From Marinilactibacillus sp042660675 (GTDB taxonomy: Bacteria > Bacillota > Bacilli > Lactobacillales > Carnobacteriaceae_A): a stretch of 29,715 nucleotides of DNA. A model generated the notes under the pieces. It had not been told where the DNA came from. It was given only the letters and a program-made list of their open reading frames with translations, and made no database searches. Positions within the stretch are counted from its first letter, which is position 1; each line of letters starts with the position of its first letter. The stretch lies in NCBI RefSeq assembly GCF_042660675.1, contig NZ_JBHSUL010000014.1, positions 1 to 29,715 on the forward strand, in the 5' to 3' direction. Position numbers and translations under genes: made by a program. Shown piece by piece: positions 15,520 through 23,433 of this stretch.

Positions 15520-15576
15520 AAATCAAGTATGATTGAACTGTCCTCTAAGGTACAGTTCAGCCATGCTTGATTTTTT
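15520..15576 (+). terminator. Terminator after the YjiH-type gene
   Basis: AAATCAAGTATG (from 15520) pairs with CATGCTTGATTT (15562-15573) with one wobble; inner GAACTGT/ACAGTTC extends it, and six Ts end it. Only about 40 nt separate it from the ribosome site of the next gene. Confidence 0.88.
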
Positions 15577-15626
15577 ATTGTTTGAGCTATTTTTTTATGT
15601 TACCGTTTTTTAAGAGGAGGGCTATT

Positions 15627-16517
15627 ATTAATAAAAATCGTAGACTGTTTATCACAATGATGAGTGTGGTTATGGGGTTCATGCTACTTAGCCTCGCAGG
15701 ACGTAACTACTTAAAGATGGATCGTCCATTATTCTTGAAATACGATCGTGATGAAATTTATTATAAATCAGAAGAAGCCTACAGAGAATATCGATTTAAA
15801 TTAGAATACATAACGAACGATGATACCGATACTGTCGTTGAACAAATCGAATTTCCAGAACACCCTGATCTTCAAGCGGTTGTTTCTGAAGTGAATTATT
15901 CGGATAATTTAAATCAGGGTTCGTATGATCGAATACATAGTGGATCAACATATGGGACATACAATGTTAGACAAGTGTACGTTTTACTTAGAGATTCAAG
16001 CGAAAATCGAAACGAAGAAGAACGCGTTTTAAGGCAAGCAAAGATCTATTTCAGTGATCGGACAGAATCCTTGTCAGATCTTGGCGAGCTTCATTTGAAA
16101 ACCAAAAATGATATAGAAGAGTCATTTTTAGAAAGAACACTAGAGCATTACGCTGATGGTGTAGGAGAAGTTCAATACCGCGTATCAAAAACAATTAGGT
16201 TGAAAGATATTAATCGAAACCGAATGGAAAATTATCAAGACCATCTTCAAGTGAAGTTACAAGAAAAACCGCTAGAAGAATTTGAGGGGTCTGTATTAAA
16301 AGAAAATGAAAAGATACTTTTTCGCACTGAATTAAAAAGTGGAGAAGATCAATCAGATACGTTCGTTTCTGTGGATTTTTCTCCGGATATTACACTGATA
16401 GATGAAGAAGGTAAGGAGTCTGTTCGATCATTGTTTTCGATTAGAAAAGAAAGAACTTCCTTTAACTTCAGAAACCTTTATCGCTATGTAAAAAATAGAG
16501 GAAAAACGAATGAATAA
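15627..16517 (+). CDS. Hypothetical membrane-anchored protein, paralogue 1 (AUU start proposed)
   Basis: Not recognised. From the proposed start it is 296 aa: a short basic N terminus (INKNRR), one membrane helix (about residues 7-28, TMMSVVMGFMLLSLA), then a large hydrophilic domain expected outside the cell. Repeated features shared with the next gene are GR-Y, PLFLK, EFPEHPD, AKIYFSD and DLGELHLK. Start choice: AAGAGGAGG at 15612-15620 is an excellent ribosome site, yet the codon 7 nt after AGGAG is ATT. The in-frame ATG at 15597 and TTG at 15567 both lie upstream of the ribosome site, and the TTG lies inside the preceding terminator. The first internal ATGs (15657, 15660) have no ribosome site. 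No clear promoter fits between terminator and gene. First of a three-gene cassette. Confidence 0.6.
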   Translation: MNKNRRLFITMMSVVMGFMLLSLAGRNYLKMDRPLFLKYDRDEIYYKSEEAYREYRFKLEYITNDDTDTVVEQIEFPEHPDLQAVVSEVNYSDNLNQGSYDRIHSGSTYGTYNVRQVYVLLRDSSENRNEEERVLRQAKIYFSDRTESLSDLGELHLKTKNDIEESFLERTLEHYADGVGEVQYRVSKTIRLKDINRNRMENYQDHLQVKLQEKPLEEFEGSVLKENEKILFRTELKSGEDQSDTFVSVDFSPDITLIDEEGKESVRSLFSIRKERTSFNFRNLYRYVKNRGKTNE

Positions 16518-16583
16518 GAAAGAGTTTGGAATAAAAACAAAGAAATAGTTACTAATGATTTATTGTATAAGAGGAGCGGTACT

Positions 16584-17459
16584 ATTAAAAAGAACCATAT
16601 TTTATTTATCACTTTCATTAGTCTAATTAGTGGATTAATGATAATCGGGTATACAGGACGTGCTTATTTTCGCATGGAGGAACCACTTTTTTTGAAAACC
16701 GATCAAGAAAAGTGGCCGATACAATCTGGGGATCAGGAAAGTAAATATGAGATTAAGCTATCTTACCTGACAAACCCAGACCACACTAGCGAAATTAGTA
16801 GGATAGTATTTCCAAATCATCCTGATATTCGAGCAGAAATTCCTGCATTGGGCGTAATAAACGAATGGGACAATACACAGGTGAGGATGAATGAAAAGCA
16901 CTTTGACCTTTATCGTTTGAAAGAAGTCTGGTTCAGAGTTTATGATGCTTCCGAAAAAGTTGATGACAGAGACAAGGTGCTCGAACAAGCAAAGATTTAC
17001 TTTACAGATGGAAGTGAAACGAATGTGGACTTGGGTGAAATTCATCTAAAGCACAGTGAGCCTGAAGAAGGACCGCTAGAAATGTACTCAACGATTTTAT
17101 TTGAAGGGCTTCTTGAAAACCGATTTGAGGTACACGAGAAAGTTACGCTGACTGACGCTAGAATAAATCAAATAGAAGATTATGAGGATTTGATAGATAT
17201 TCAAATTGATGGCGTGCCGATTAGGGAAGTAGAGGGAATGACGTTCCTTCCAGATTCTTCAGTAGTCGTTACTTCAGAATGGAAAAGTCATGAAGACAAG
17301 TTGACTGAGTTTACTCAAATAAACGTTGCGTTCGATGCTATCCTTACGGATGAAGAAGGAAAAGAGATTTCCCAGCAAATCAGTTCAGTGATCAGCGAAG
17401 ATCATGTTTATGATTTCTGGGATGTCCACGATTATGTAAAAATAAGGGAGGCGGAGTAA
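16584..17459 (+). CDS. Hypothetical membrane-anchored protein, paralogue 2 (AUU start proposed)
   Basis: Not recognised. 291 aa, paralogous over its length to the preceding gene: KKN-LFIT start, one membrane helix (about 7-28), then GRAYF, PLFLK, FPNHPD, AKIYFTD and DLGEIHLKH in the same order. As in its neighbour, AAGAGGAG (16569-16576) is followed after exactly 7 nt by ATT, and the alignment of the two proteins begins at that codon. The only upstream alternative, TTG at 16563, has no ribosome site and would put AAGAGGAG inside the gene. Stop at 17459 is one base before the ATG of the next gene, so translation of the two is probably coupled. The charged domain is probably extracytoplasmic; partner or ligand unknown. 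Confidence 0.62.
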   Translation: MKKNHILFITFISLISGLMIIGYTGRAYFRMEEPLFLKTDQEKWPIQSGDQESKYEIKLSYLTNPDHTSEISRIVFPNHPDIRAEIPALGVINEWDNTQVRMNEKHFDLYRLKEVWFRVYDASEKVDDRDKVLEQAKIYFTDGSETNVDLGEIHLKHSEPEEGPLEMYSTILFEGLLENRFEVHEKVTLTDARINQIEDYEDLIDIQIDGVPIREVEGMTFLPDSSVVVTSEWKSHEDKLTEFTQINVAFDAILTDEEGKEISQQISSVISEDHVYDFWDVHDYVKIREAE

Positions 17460-17460
17460 A

Positions 17461-18024
17461 ATGGTTTCTGGATATAAGCTCCTTTTTTGGGGACTGATTC
17501 TTGCACATGTGAATATCACAGTTGGTTTCTTCACAGTGTTTCCAGCATTTGTGGGCTATTTGATTTTCCTTTGCGGATATTATGATATAGAGGCGGAGAC
17601 GAAAAAAAGACGTTATTTGATCCCTAGAATATGCACCGCATTACTCGTTTTATTGACGATCATTTTACCGTTTATGGAGCACTTTTTAAACTTAGATGTT
17701 TATTCAACGCTGATTTATCAATATTATCAAAGTATTTTGATGTTGTTGGAATTTACTACAGTCCACTACGTGTTTGTAATGGGGATCAATGGACTGGAAA
17801 GAAGACAATTAGACGAAGTTGCTGAAAAATTTGTAAGAAAAGATAAAGTGTTTCTATGGTTAATGGGCTTAGGCATCTGTGGTGTGACGATTGGTGTAAC
17901 AGCAAATACAAACTACTTTCAAATTGTGGGACTTGTAGGAAATATGCTAGCCTTCATAGCAGGAGTAATGATTCTTTTTACACTGAGCGATTTCAGAACG
18001 ACATTTTTGGAGAACGAAACTTAG
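17461..18024 (+). CDS. Hypothetical multi-pass membrane protein
   Basis: 187 aa, not recognised. Six hydrophobic segments are visible (about 6-22, 22-38, 52-70, 78-103, 128-148, 151-175), with a basic loop (ETKKRRYLIPR) and a charged loop (ERRQLDEVAEKFVRKDK), the latter probably cytoplasmic. GGGAGGCGGAG lies a few bases before the ATG, inside the end of the preceding gene. It is directly joined to the two membrane-anchored paralogues, so the three probably form one envelope complex or sensing unit. No transporter or protease motif is seen. An unusually strong ribosome site, compared with the two preceding AUU-type starts, suggests it may be made in excess of them. Confidence 0.65.
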   Translation: MVSGYKLLFWGLILAHVNITVGFFTVFPAFVGYLIFLCGYYDIEAETKKRRYLIPRICTALLVLLTIILPFMEHFLNLDVYSTLIYQYYQSILMLLEFTTVHYVFVMGINGLERRQLDEVAEKFVRKDKVFLWLMGLGICGVTIGVTANTNYFQIVGLVGNMLAFIAGVMILFTLSDFRTTFLENET

Positions 18025-18057
18025 CCGTGAAACGACAAGAGTCGATTTGAAGCTTTC

Positions 18058-18087
18058 TTGTCACTAGTTAAGAATGTATACTAGTAT
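18058..18087 (+). promoter_or_regulatory. Promoter of the DUF1456 gene with twin ACTAGT sites
   Basis: TTGTCA (18058-18063), an 18-bp spacer and TAGTAT (18082-18087). Two copies of the palindrome ACTAGT lie at 18063-18068 and 18080-18085, on the same face roughly 1.6 helical turns apart and overlapping both promoter boxes. They may be operator half-sites. Confidence 0.45.
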
Positions 18088-18150
18088 TAATGTGCGGTAG
18101 AGTTCAGCTAATAGGAGAAGCATTGTAGACAAGAGACATTGGAGGAAACA

Positions 18151-18669
18151 ATGAATAATAATGATAGATTGGTTCGATTAAGATACGCTTTGGATATTAA
18201 AGACAACGACATGGTAGAAATTTTCAAACTGGGAGACAAAGTTGTAACGGTCAAAGACATCCAACAACTCTTAAAAAAAACAAAACAAGATCAAGAAGAC
18301 GCCGAAGAAGAGCATACCGAAAATGAGTACGTCAAAGCGTGCGATAATGCAACTTTGGAAGCTTTTCTTAATGGACTGATTGTATTCAAACGCGGCAAAA
18401 AAGAAGAAAGTTCAGGCGAGTCGAAAAAACATCAAAGTATGATCAAGAATGATCGTAGCGTAAACAATGTTTTGCTGAAAAAAGTGAAAATTGCTTTAAC
18501 ACTAACTAGTGATGATATGCTAGATATTTTAGATGAAGCCGGTGTTTACATTTCAAATAGTGAACTGAGTGCCGTTCTTCGAAAAGAAGGACAGCGAAAC
18601 TACAAAGAATGTGGCGACCGCTATGCTAGAAACTTTTTGAAAGGTCTAGCTTTAAGATACAGAGGATAA
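18151..18669 (+). CDS. DUF1456 (YehS-like) family protein
   Basis: 172 aa with two copies of the DUF1456 domain: about residues 3-80 (NDRLVRLRYALDIKDNDMVEIFKLG, ending CDNATLEAFLNGLIVFKRGK) and about 105-170 (LLKKVKIALTLTSDDMLDILDEAG, ending CGDRYARNFLKGLALRYRG). This duplicated architecture is what the E. coli YehS family shows; its biochemical role is unknown. The start at 18151 was chosen because GGAGG lies 5 nt upstream; a TTG at 18139 would overlap it. Soluble and highly charged, with a Lys/Glu-rich linker. It is monocistronic: own promoter and a strong terminator. Confidence 0.85.
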   Translation: MNNNDRLVRLRYALDIKDNDMVEIFKLGDKVVTVKDIQQLLKKTKQDQEDAEEEHTENEYVKACDNATLEAFLNGLIVFKRGKKEESSGESKKHQSMIKNDRSVNNVLLKKVKIALTLTSDDMLDILDEAGVYISNSELSAVLRKEGQRNYKECGDRYARNFLKGLALRYRG

Positions 18670-18690
18670 TTAGTCCTCAAACAAATAAAA

Positions 18691-18731
18691 CCAAGGAAAT
18701 TGTATTAAGGTACAATTTCTTTGGTTTTTTT
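18691..18731 (+). terminator. Terminator after the DUF1456 gene
   Basis: CCAAGGAAATTGTA (18691-18704) pairs with TACAATTTCTTTGG (18711-18724), one wobble, 6-nt loop, followed by seven Ts. Confidence 0.9.
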
Positions 18732-18754
18732 ATCCGCAGAATTTGACGTTTACG

Positions 18755-18905
18755 TTCGAATGTATGAATAGTCGAACCGATTTTTGAACGTATCAGATGC
18801 TTAGGGTTAAATTTATCGATAATCAAACCACTTTTGGAACGCATCCACTGTTTGCGTTCCATTTTTTACCCTTTTGTACTTCAATTCGAACGCATACTGA
18901 CTTTT
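18755..18905. repeat. Degenerate short repeats with GAACG(C/T)AT core
   Basis: Between two convergent genes four units begin with T-run plus GAA(C/T)G(C/T)AT, at 18758, 18786, 18837 and 18888. The last three are spaced by exactly 51 bp. A reverse-oriented copy (GCGTTCC) lies at 18854-18860. The bases between cores are not conserved. The - strand frame 18677-18862 translates the repeats into a basic low-complexity peptide and has no ribosome site, so it is not called as a gene. A short hairpin CTGACT/AGTCAG (18897-18917) follows. The gap to 18992 holds nothing else I can name. Confidence 0.5.
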
Positions 18906-18992
18906 TAGGATAGTCAGAATAAAAGGCCTAACCAAATACCTCTATTCATAGCCAATATTGATTGGATCAATCATACTCTCCTTAAGAATTTT

Positions 18993-19826
18993 TTACCTCG
19001 GGAGCACATCTTTATACTGCTTACGCAATTCGTGCAACTTATCCAGCTGGTTCAAGTTGGTTTCTTTTTCATAGGAACTAATGGCAATAATGAGCATTTC
19101 GATCATCAAAGTGGGGGCAACCATAGAGTGAAATTCCCATGGTTCTCCGCGGCTCCCAAACAAGGTGATATCTGCTTGATCTGAGATAGAAGAAACAAGC
19201 TGATCGGTCACAGCGATGACTTTATAGCCAACTTTTTTAGCTTCGGAAAAAATAACGGCTTCTTCGGGAAGGACTTTTCGACCGAAGGCTAACAGAATCA
19301 CGACATCCTCTTTTTTTAAATGAATCATATCTTCAAGTAGTTCACTTCCACTATTGACCATCTTATGTAAAGACAATCCGTAGCGAGCTAATCTAAAGTA
19401 TAAAAGATCCTGAAGTCCGACTGAAGAACCTTGGGCATAAATATAGACTTTATTGGATTGACTGATTAGTTGAGCAGCCTCAGTTAAGGTTTCTTCTGAA
19501 AACTGCTTTGCAGTAAATTCTAGATGATTCATCACTGTATGAAAATTTTTAGATAAGCCTTCTGCTTCAGAGGACTGAGATAAAATCGTCTCGATCTTTT
19601 TGGCAGGTGTCGGTGTCATCTGTTGGGTCGTTTTCTTTTTAAAATCTTTCATATTCTTGAAGCCAGTAGAACGCCAGAAGCGTGAGATGGAAGCAATACT
19701 CAAACTCAATGTATCGGCTAGTTCTTGTTCGGTAGAAAGTAGAACCGTCTGTAAGTTACGCTCTACATACTCCGCAATTTTCTGCTGGGAAGTTGTCATT
19801 TCCAATGTATTCCAATCAAATTTCAA
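18993..19826 (-). CDS. MurR/RpiR family transcriptional regulator (next to ECF operon)
   Basis: 277 aa. N-terminal HTH_6 domain with the helix SLSIASISRFWRSTGFKNMK (residues about 41-60), then a SIS domain (about 115-250) with VYIYAQGSSVGLQ, VILLAFGRK and VIAVTDQLVSSIS, expected to sense a phosphorylated sugar or related ligand. AGGAGG lies just before the start. It diverges from the ECF transport operon at 20000 and is its probable regulator; several TGTAA/TTACA palindromes fill the shared region and one overlaps its own predicted -10. It differs from the RpiR protein at 5207 in the details of both domains. Confidence 0.86.
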   Translation of the reverse strand: MKFDWNTLEMTTSQQKIAEYVERNLQTVLLSTEQELADTLSLSIASISRFWRSTGFKNMKDFKKKTTQQMTPTPAKKIETILSQSSEAEGLSKNFHTVMNHLEFTAKQFSEETLTEAAQLISQSNKVYIYAQGSSVGLQDLLYFRLARYGLSLHKMVNSGSELLEDMIHLKKEDVVILLAFGRKVLPEEAVIFSEAKKVGYKVIAVTDQLVSSISDQADITLFGSRGEPWEFHSMVAPTLMIEMLIIAISSYEKETNLNQLDKLHELRKQYKDVLPR

Positions 19827-19854
19827 ATGGTTATCCTCCTGTTATATCAGCTTG

Positions 19855-19921
19855 TAATGTAAGTATAACATTAAAATGTAAGAAAAATTACATTTTATAA
19901 TAAGTGATATAATTTTTACAA
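19855..19921 (-). promoter_or_regulatory. RpiR promoter with stacked TGTAA/TTACA operators
   Basis: AAAATGTAA-N6-TTACATTTT (19873-19896) is a perfect 9-bp palindrome; a second, TAATGT/ACATTA (19855-19873), lies beside it. On the - strand TTGTAA (complement of 19916-19921), 16 bp and TATAAA (complement of 19894-19899) form a promoter whose -10 overlaps the big palindrome. This fits autorepression. Confidence 0.55.
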
Positions 19922-19941
19922 TCAATTTACACAATTTAGGT

Positions 19942-19968
19942 TTGAAGTTAACAATCGAACGGTATAGT
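19942..19968 (+). promoter_or_regulatory. Candidate promoter of the ECF operon
   Basis: TTGAAG (19942-19947), a short 15-bp spacer and TATAGT (19963-19968), 31 nt before the ATG. It lies to the right of the TGTAA palindromes. Confidence 0.45.
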
Positions 19969-19999
19969 GTGCTTAGAACTTAAATTGGAGGGATAAAAA

Positions 20000-20860
20000 A
20001 TGGGTCAATTAAAAACTCGGTACGTGCTGACAGAACAACAGAAAATGATGGTGTTTATTTTATCGATGTCACTATTTGGCATGGCAACAATGGTATCAGA
20101 ATTACTTCCGGAACTACAATTTGGATTAGTTGAATTCAAAGTTGAATATTTCTTATTTATTCCATTATCATTAGCAATCTTGTTCCATCCATTACATGCA
20201 GCTGTGGGTGCAGCGCTTGGTAGAATCATCTTCGGAGAAATTATGCTTGGACAGTTTGAAGCACTCGGAGAGATTGAAAGCTTTCTAGGACTTGTTTTGG
20301 CGTTATACGTAGCCGGTATTATCGTTAGAGACCCATCCAACAAATTCATGGTTGGATTTGCAGCGTTACTCGCCGTGATCATTGACCAATTTATTAGTAT
20401 GGCTGTTGATATCGGTAAAGTCTGGATTGGTGTTGAAGAACTTGAAGCTGTTCCAGGATTGATTGAAAGTATTGTAGCCATCGAAGGATTCGCCTTCTTG
20501 AATGATGTCTTGTTCTCTGGAATCTTGTTTGCGATGATTCCAACCATGTACCTTGTGCCTAAATTGTACGGAAAAATCGAACCACTACTTGGAATGAAAC
20601 CAAAAACAAAAGACCTGCATGTTCCAATCAGTGATATCATCACACCGAGATTTATGGTTGGCGCAGTCGTGATTGCGTTCGTCGCTTTTGTAGCTGAAGC
20701 CTTCTCCGAATCGGAATTCGCACCATCCTTTGAATGGGCCTTTGCTGTCGAAAACGAAATCTTATTCATGATGATCAGTCTGATCGTCGCGTCTCTAGTC
20801 TCCATTCTAATCATTTGGAAAATCATGAGTAACCGAGAAAACAGAAACATCATCAACTAG
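20000..20860 (+). CDS. ECF transporter S-component-like membrane protein
   Basis: 286-aa hydrophobic protein with about seven or eight membrane helices. It precedes the ATPase and T genes of an energy-coupling-factor transporter and has the S-component style: MVFILSMSLFGMATMVSELLP at the start, a FLFIPLSLAILFHPLHAAVGAA segment typical of the conserved gly/ala-rich helices, and charged loops rich in Glu. It is longer than typical S components (about 180-220 aa). GGAGGG lies 7-8 nt before the ATG. The substrate is unknown; a vitamin cannot be recognised, and the SIS-domain regulator and PHP enzyme of the locus hint at something sugar-like or phosphorylated. Confidence 0.7.
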   Translation: MGQLKTRYVLTEQQKMMVFILSMSLFGMATMVSELLPELQFGLVEFKVEYFLFIPLSLAILFHPLHAAVGAALGRIIFGEIMLGQFEALGEIESFLGLVLALYVAGIIVRDPSNKFMVGFAALLAVIIDQFISMAVDIGKVWIGVEELEAVPGLIESIVAIEGFAFLNDVLFSGILFAMIPTMYLVPKLYGKIEPLLGMKPKTKDLHVPISDIITPRFMVGAVVIAFVAFVAEAFSESEFAPSFEWAFAVENEILFMMISLIVASLVSILIIWKIMSNRENRNIIN

Positions 20861-20895
20861 ACGATCTGCAGTAACGGAATTAGAAAGGACAGTAT

Positions 20896-22632
20896 ATGAG
20901 CTTAATCGAAATCAATCATGTGACATTTCAATATCCCGGAGCTACCCAGCCATCACTGACGGATGTTTCCCTGAACATTGAAAAAGGAGACTTTATCGCT
21001 ATTATGGGAGGGAATGGATCCGGCAAAACGACCTTGTGCAAGCTACTCAACGGCCTGATTCCCCACTATTATGTGGGCGACATTGAAGGCGAAGTGATCG
21101 TTGATGAAATGAAAACCTTAAAGAGCAAAGTGACCGATTTAAGCGGTTCTGTGGGGTATGTTTACCAGGACTTCGAAAATCAGTTGGTGAGAGCCAAGGT
21201 CATTGAAGATGCAAGTTATAGTCCACTCAACTTTGGTTATCCAGATTATCTGGAGCGCGGTAAGAAGGCGCTGGAAAAAGTGGGCTTGATTGGAAAAGAC
21301 AATGAGTATATTTGGGAACTAAGTGGTGGACAAAAACACTTGCTGGCACTGGCAGGCGCGATTTCCTTGGAACCAGGGATTCTGATTGTAGATGAGCCAG
21401 TTGCACAACTGGATCCGCAACATGCAAAAGAATTGTATGAAGTACTGAAGTTACTGAATGAAAAAGAAAACACAACAGTCATTGTGATCGAACACCATAC
21501 AGAATTTATTTCTGAGTATTGTAAAAATGTAGTGCTAATGGCTGATAGTCGGATTCTATGGAAGAAGAGTGTACGAGATGGATTGACGCGCATTCAGGAG
21601 TTGAGAGACAGACAGATTTTCCCTCCTCAGATCACACAAGCTGCTTATGCATTAACTGAAGAAGAAGATACGACGCTACCGATTAATTTGAGTGAAGCTG
21701 TTGAGTATTTCAGCGCATTCAATTTAACAGAATATGTTCAGCCGTACTTGAATCCTATTCAAAATCGCACAGGAAAGAAAATTGTCGACATTCAACAAGT
21801 GGACTTTTCTTACAAAATGATTTCCAGACAAAAAAAGAAAATTTTAAACGATATCAGCTTGACCATTCATAAAGGTGACCGGATTGCACTTGTTGGGAAT
21901 AATGGGGCTGGAAAGTCCACACTGATGAAACTGATGACAGGTATCGACAAGCCTGAATTTGGAGACGTCTTACTCAAAGACAAGAATACAAAAGACTTTT
22001 CTCCAGAAACCTTTGCGGATACCGTCACTTATATCTATCAGAATCCGGAAGAGATGTTTATTGAAGACTCGATTCAAGCAGATATTGAATACTTCTTGAA
22101 AGCGAGAAAGGTCAAGGACTATCCAGAAACCGTAGAAAAGATCATCGATTTGTTTCAATTAAGAGAAATCAAAGACCGCGATGGTCGACTGTTAAGTGGT
22201 GGACAGCAAAGAAGAGCGTCTCTAGCGATTGGTGTTGCGATGCAACCTTCTTTGATACTCCTTGATGAACCAACGGCGAATCTGGATATTGGAACTAGAA
22301 AACATATTTCAAAATTCATTCAGTCTCTCAAAGACGAAGCAGAAGCAGTTATTATTGCCACACATGATATGCAACTCGTTTCAGAATGGGCTAACCGAAT
22401 CATTGTGATGAAAGATGGCCAGATTATTCATGATGGGGATAGAGCGTCAGTGTTCTCAAACACAGCGCTACTGAATAGTGCAGGACTGACACCACCACAA
22501 ATTATGGAGTTGAGTCGGACATTGGGTACAAAATTGGCATATTCGGTAGAAGAATTCGTAGCCTACGCACAAGACTGTAAGGAGGAAATGGCGTTCAATG
22601 GACATTACAAAGAAGCTGCAAGAGTTTATTAG
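20896..22632 (+). CDS. ECF-type ABC transporter ATPase, two fused domains
   Basis: 578 aa with two complete ABC ATPase domains in one chain, energising uptake with the EcfT protein. Domain 1: Walker A GGNGSGKT (38-45), Q-loop YQDFENQ, signature LSGGQKHLLAL, Walker B ILIVDEPVAQLD and the switch His in VIEHH. Domain 2 (from about 300): Walker A GNNGAGKST, YQNPEEMF, signature LSGGQQRRASL, Walker B LILLDEPTANLD and IIATHD. Both sites look active. The fused layout is the YkoD-like form, not separate EcfA1/EcfA2. AAAGGAC precedes the ATG. Its 3' end overlaps the EcfT gene by 35 nt, pointing to translational coupling. Confidence 0.9.
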   Translation: MSLIEINHVTFQYPGATQPSLTDVSLNIEKGDFIAIMGGNGSGKTTLCKLLNGLIPHYYVGDIEGEVIVDEMKTLKSKVTDLSGSVGYVYQDFENQLVRAKVIEDASYSPLNFGYPDYLERGKKALEKVGLIGKDNEYIWELSGGQKHLLALAGAISLEPGILIVDEPVAQLDPQHAKELYEVLKLLNEKENTTVIVIEHHTEFISEYCKNVVLMADSRILWKKSVRDGLTRIQELRDRQIFPPQITQAAYALTEEEDTTLPINLSEAVEYFSAFNLTEYVQPYLNPIQNRTGKKIVDIQQVDFSYKMISRQKKKILNDISLTIHKGDRIALVGNNGAGKSTLMKLMTGIDKPEFGDVLLKDKNTKDFSPETFADTVTYIYQNPEEMFIEDSIQADIEYFLKARKVKDYPETVEKIIDLFQLREIKDRDGRLLSGGQQRRASLAIGVAMQPSLILLDEPTANLDIGTRKHISKFIQSLKDEAEAVIIATHDMQLVSEWANRIIVMKDGQIIHDGDRASVFSNTALLNSAGLTPPQIMELSRTLGTKLAYSVEEFVAYAQDCKEEMAFNGHYKEAARVY

Positions 22633-23419
22633 TGTAGAACAACTTAAGATTGAAGTATTGAACGCTGCTTACGGGAATACAGAAACCACGATCGCAAAAC
22701 TCGATTCAAGAACGATCTTTATGTGGTATTTCTTTTACGCAATTTTTCCATGGTTAACGCACAGCTGGATCGTACTGATTGGAATGTTTTTGATGCTCGT
22801 TGCGATGATTTACTTGGCTAAAGTGAGTTACCTATTACTGTTCTTATTTGTCTTTGGACTCGTCGGGCAAGGAAGTATGGTTTTAGGCGTTTCCTTATTC
22901 TTTGGCGGAAGTCTAGCGACCCTTCTTCCCATACTGATGTTTGAACTGAAGCTGGCGATTATATCGCTAGCTGGTCTGATCGCTTTTTCAACGATGGAAC
23001 CAGAAAAACTCAGTGATGGACTGCTGAAAATTGGCGTTCCAGGACAAGTATCTTTTAGTATTTCTTATGGGTACCGAATGCTACCAACGTTGATTGAAGA
23101 GTATCACCACGTCTTTATGTCTTTCCGCCTCAGAGGAAAAGCTCCTGAAAAGCACGGCTTTCTGTACTGGCGATCGGTCATTTATTTTATGACACTAGTC
23201 GTGAAGTCCTTTTATCCGCTCATGCTCAGTTCAGCGAAGCGGGCACGAACAACAGTGGAGTCTCTAGAATCAAGAGGCAGCTTATACTCTTTCAAAAATC
23301 CAGCAGTTAAAAAGGTAAAACTGGGGTATATGAAATTTTCTTATAAAGACAGCTTGTTTGGGCTATTCAACGTCTTGTACGTTGTAATGTTATTTATGCT
23401 CGCAGTTGCATTAACTTAA
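22598..23419 (+). CDS. ECF transporter T component (EcfT-like)
   Basis: 273-aa membrane protein linking the ATPases to the S component. Four to six membrane segments start at about residue 40. In the cytoplasmic region the two coupling helices carry FMSFRLRGKAP and TTVESLESRGS, corresponding to the x-R-G motifs that dock on the ATPases. It starts inside the ATPase gene; AAGGAGG lies 12 nt upstream of the ATG, longer than usual, so reinitiation after the ATPase may help. It has an N-terminal extension of about 25 soluble residues before the first helix. Confidence 0.85.
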   Translation: MDITKKLQEFISVEQLKIEVLNAAYGNTETTIAKLDSRTIFMWYFFYAIFPWLTHSWIVLIGMFLMLVAMIYLAKVSYLLLFLFVFGLVGQGSMVLGVSLFFGGSLATLLPILMFELKLAIISLAGLIAFSTMEPEKLSDGLLKIGVPGQVSFSISYGYRMLPTLIEEYHHVFMSFRLRGKAPEKHGFLYWRSVIYFMTLVVKSFYPLMLSSAKRARTTVESLESRGSLYSFKNPAVKKVKLGYMKFSYKDSLFGLFNVLYVVMLFMLAVALT

Positions 23420-23433
23420 AAGGGAGTCATTAG

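Noticed and set aside
18677..18862. 61-codon - strand frame over the repeats
   Set aside because: It begins at the inverted repeat copy, lacks a ribosome site and runs through the DUF1456 terminator; its basic peptide is the translation of the repeats.
18755..18905. CRISPR array
   Set aside because: Cores are only about 8 bp, vary in sequence and orientation, and no cas genes are present.
20005..20856. 283-codon open frame antisense to the ECF S-like gene
   Set aside because: It mirrors the real gene almost end to end, has no ribosome site and reads as low-complexity Ser/Thr/Ile/Asn peptide. The + strand gene has a strong ribosome site, membrane pattern and operon context.
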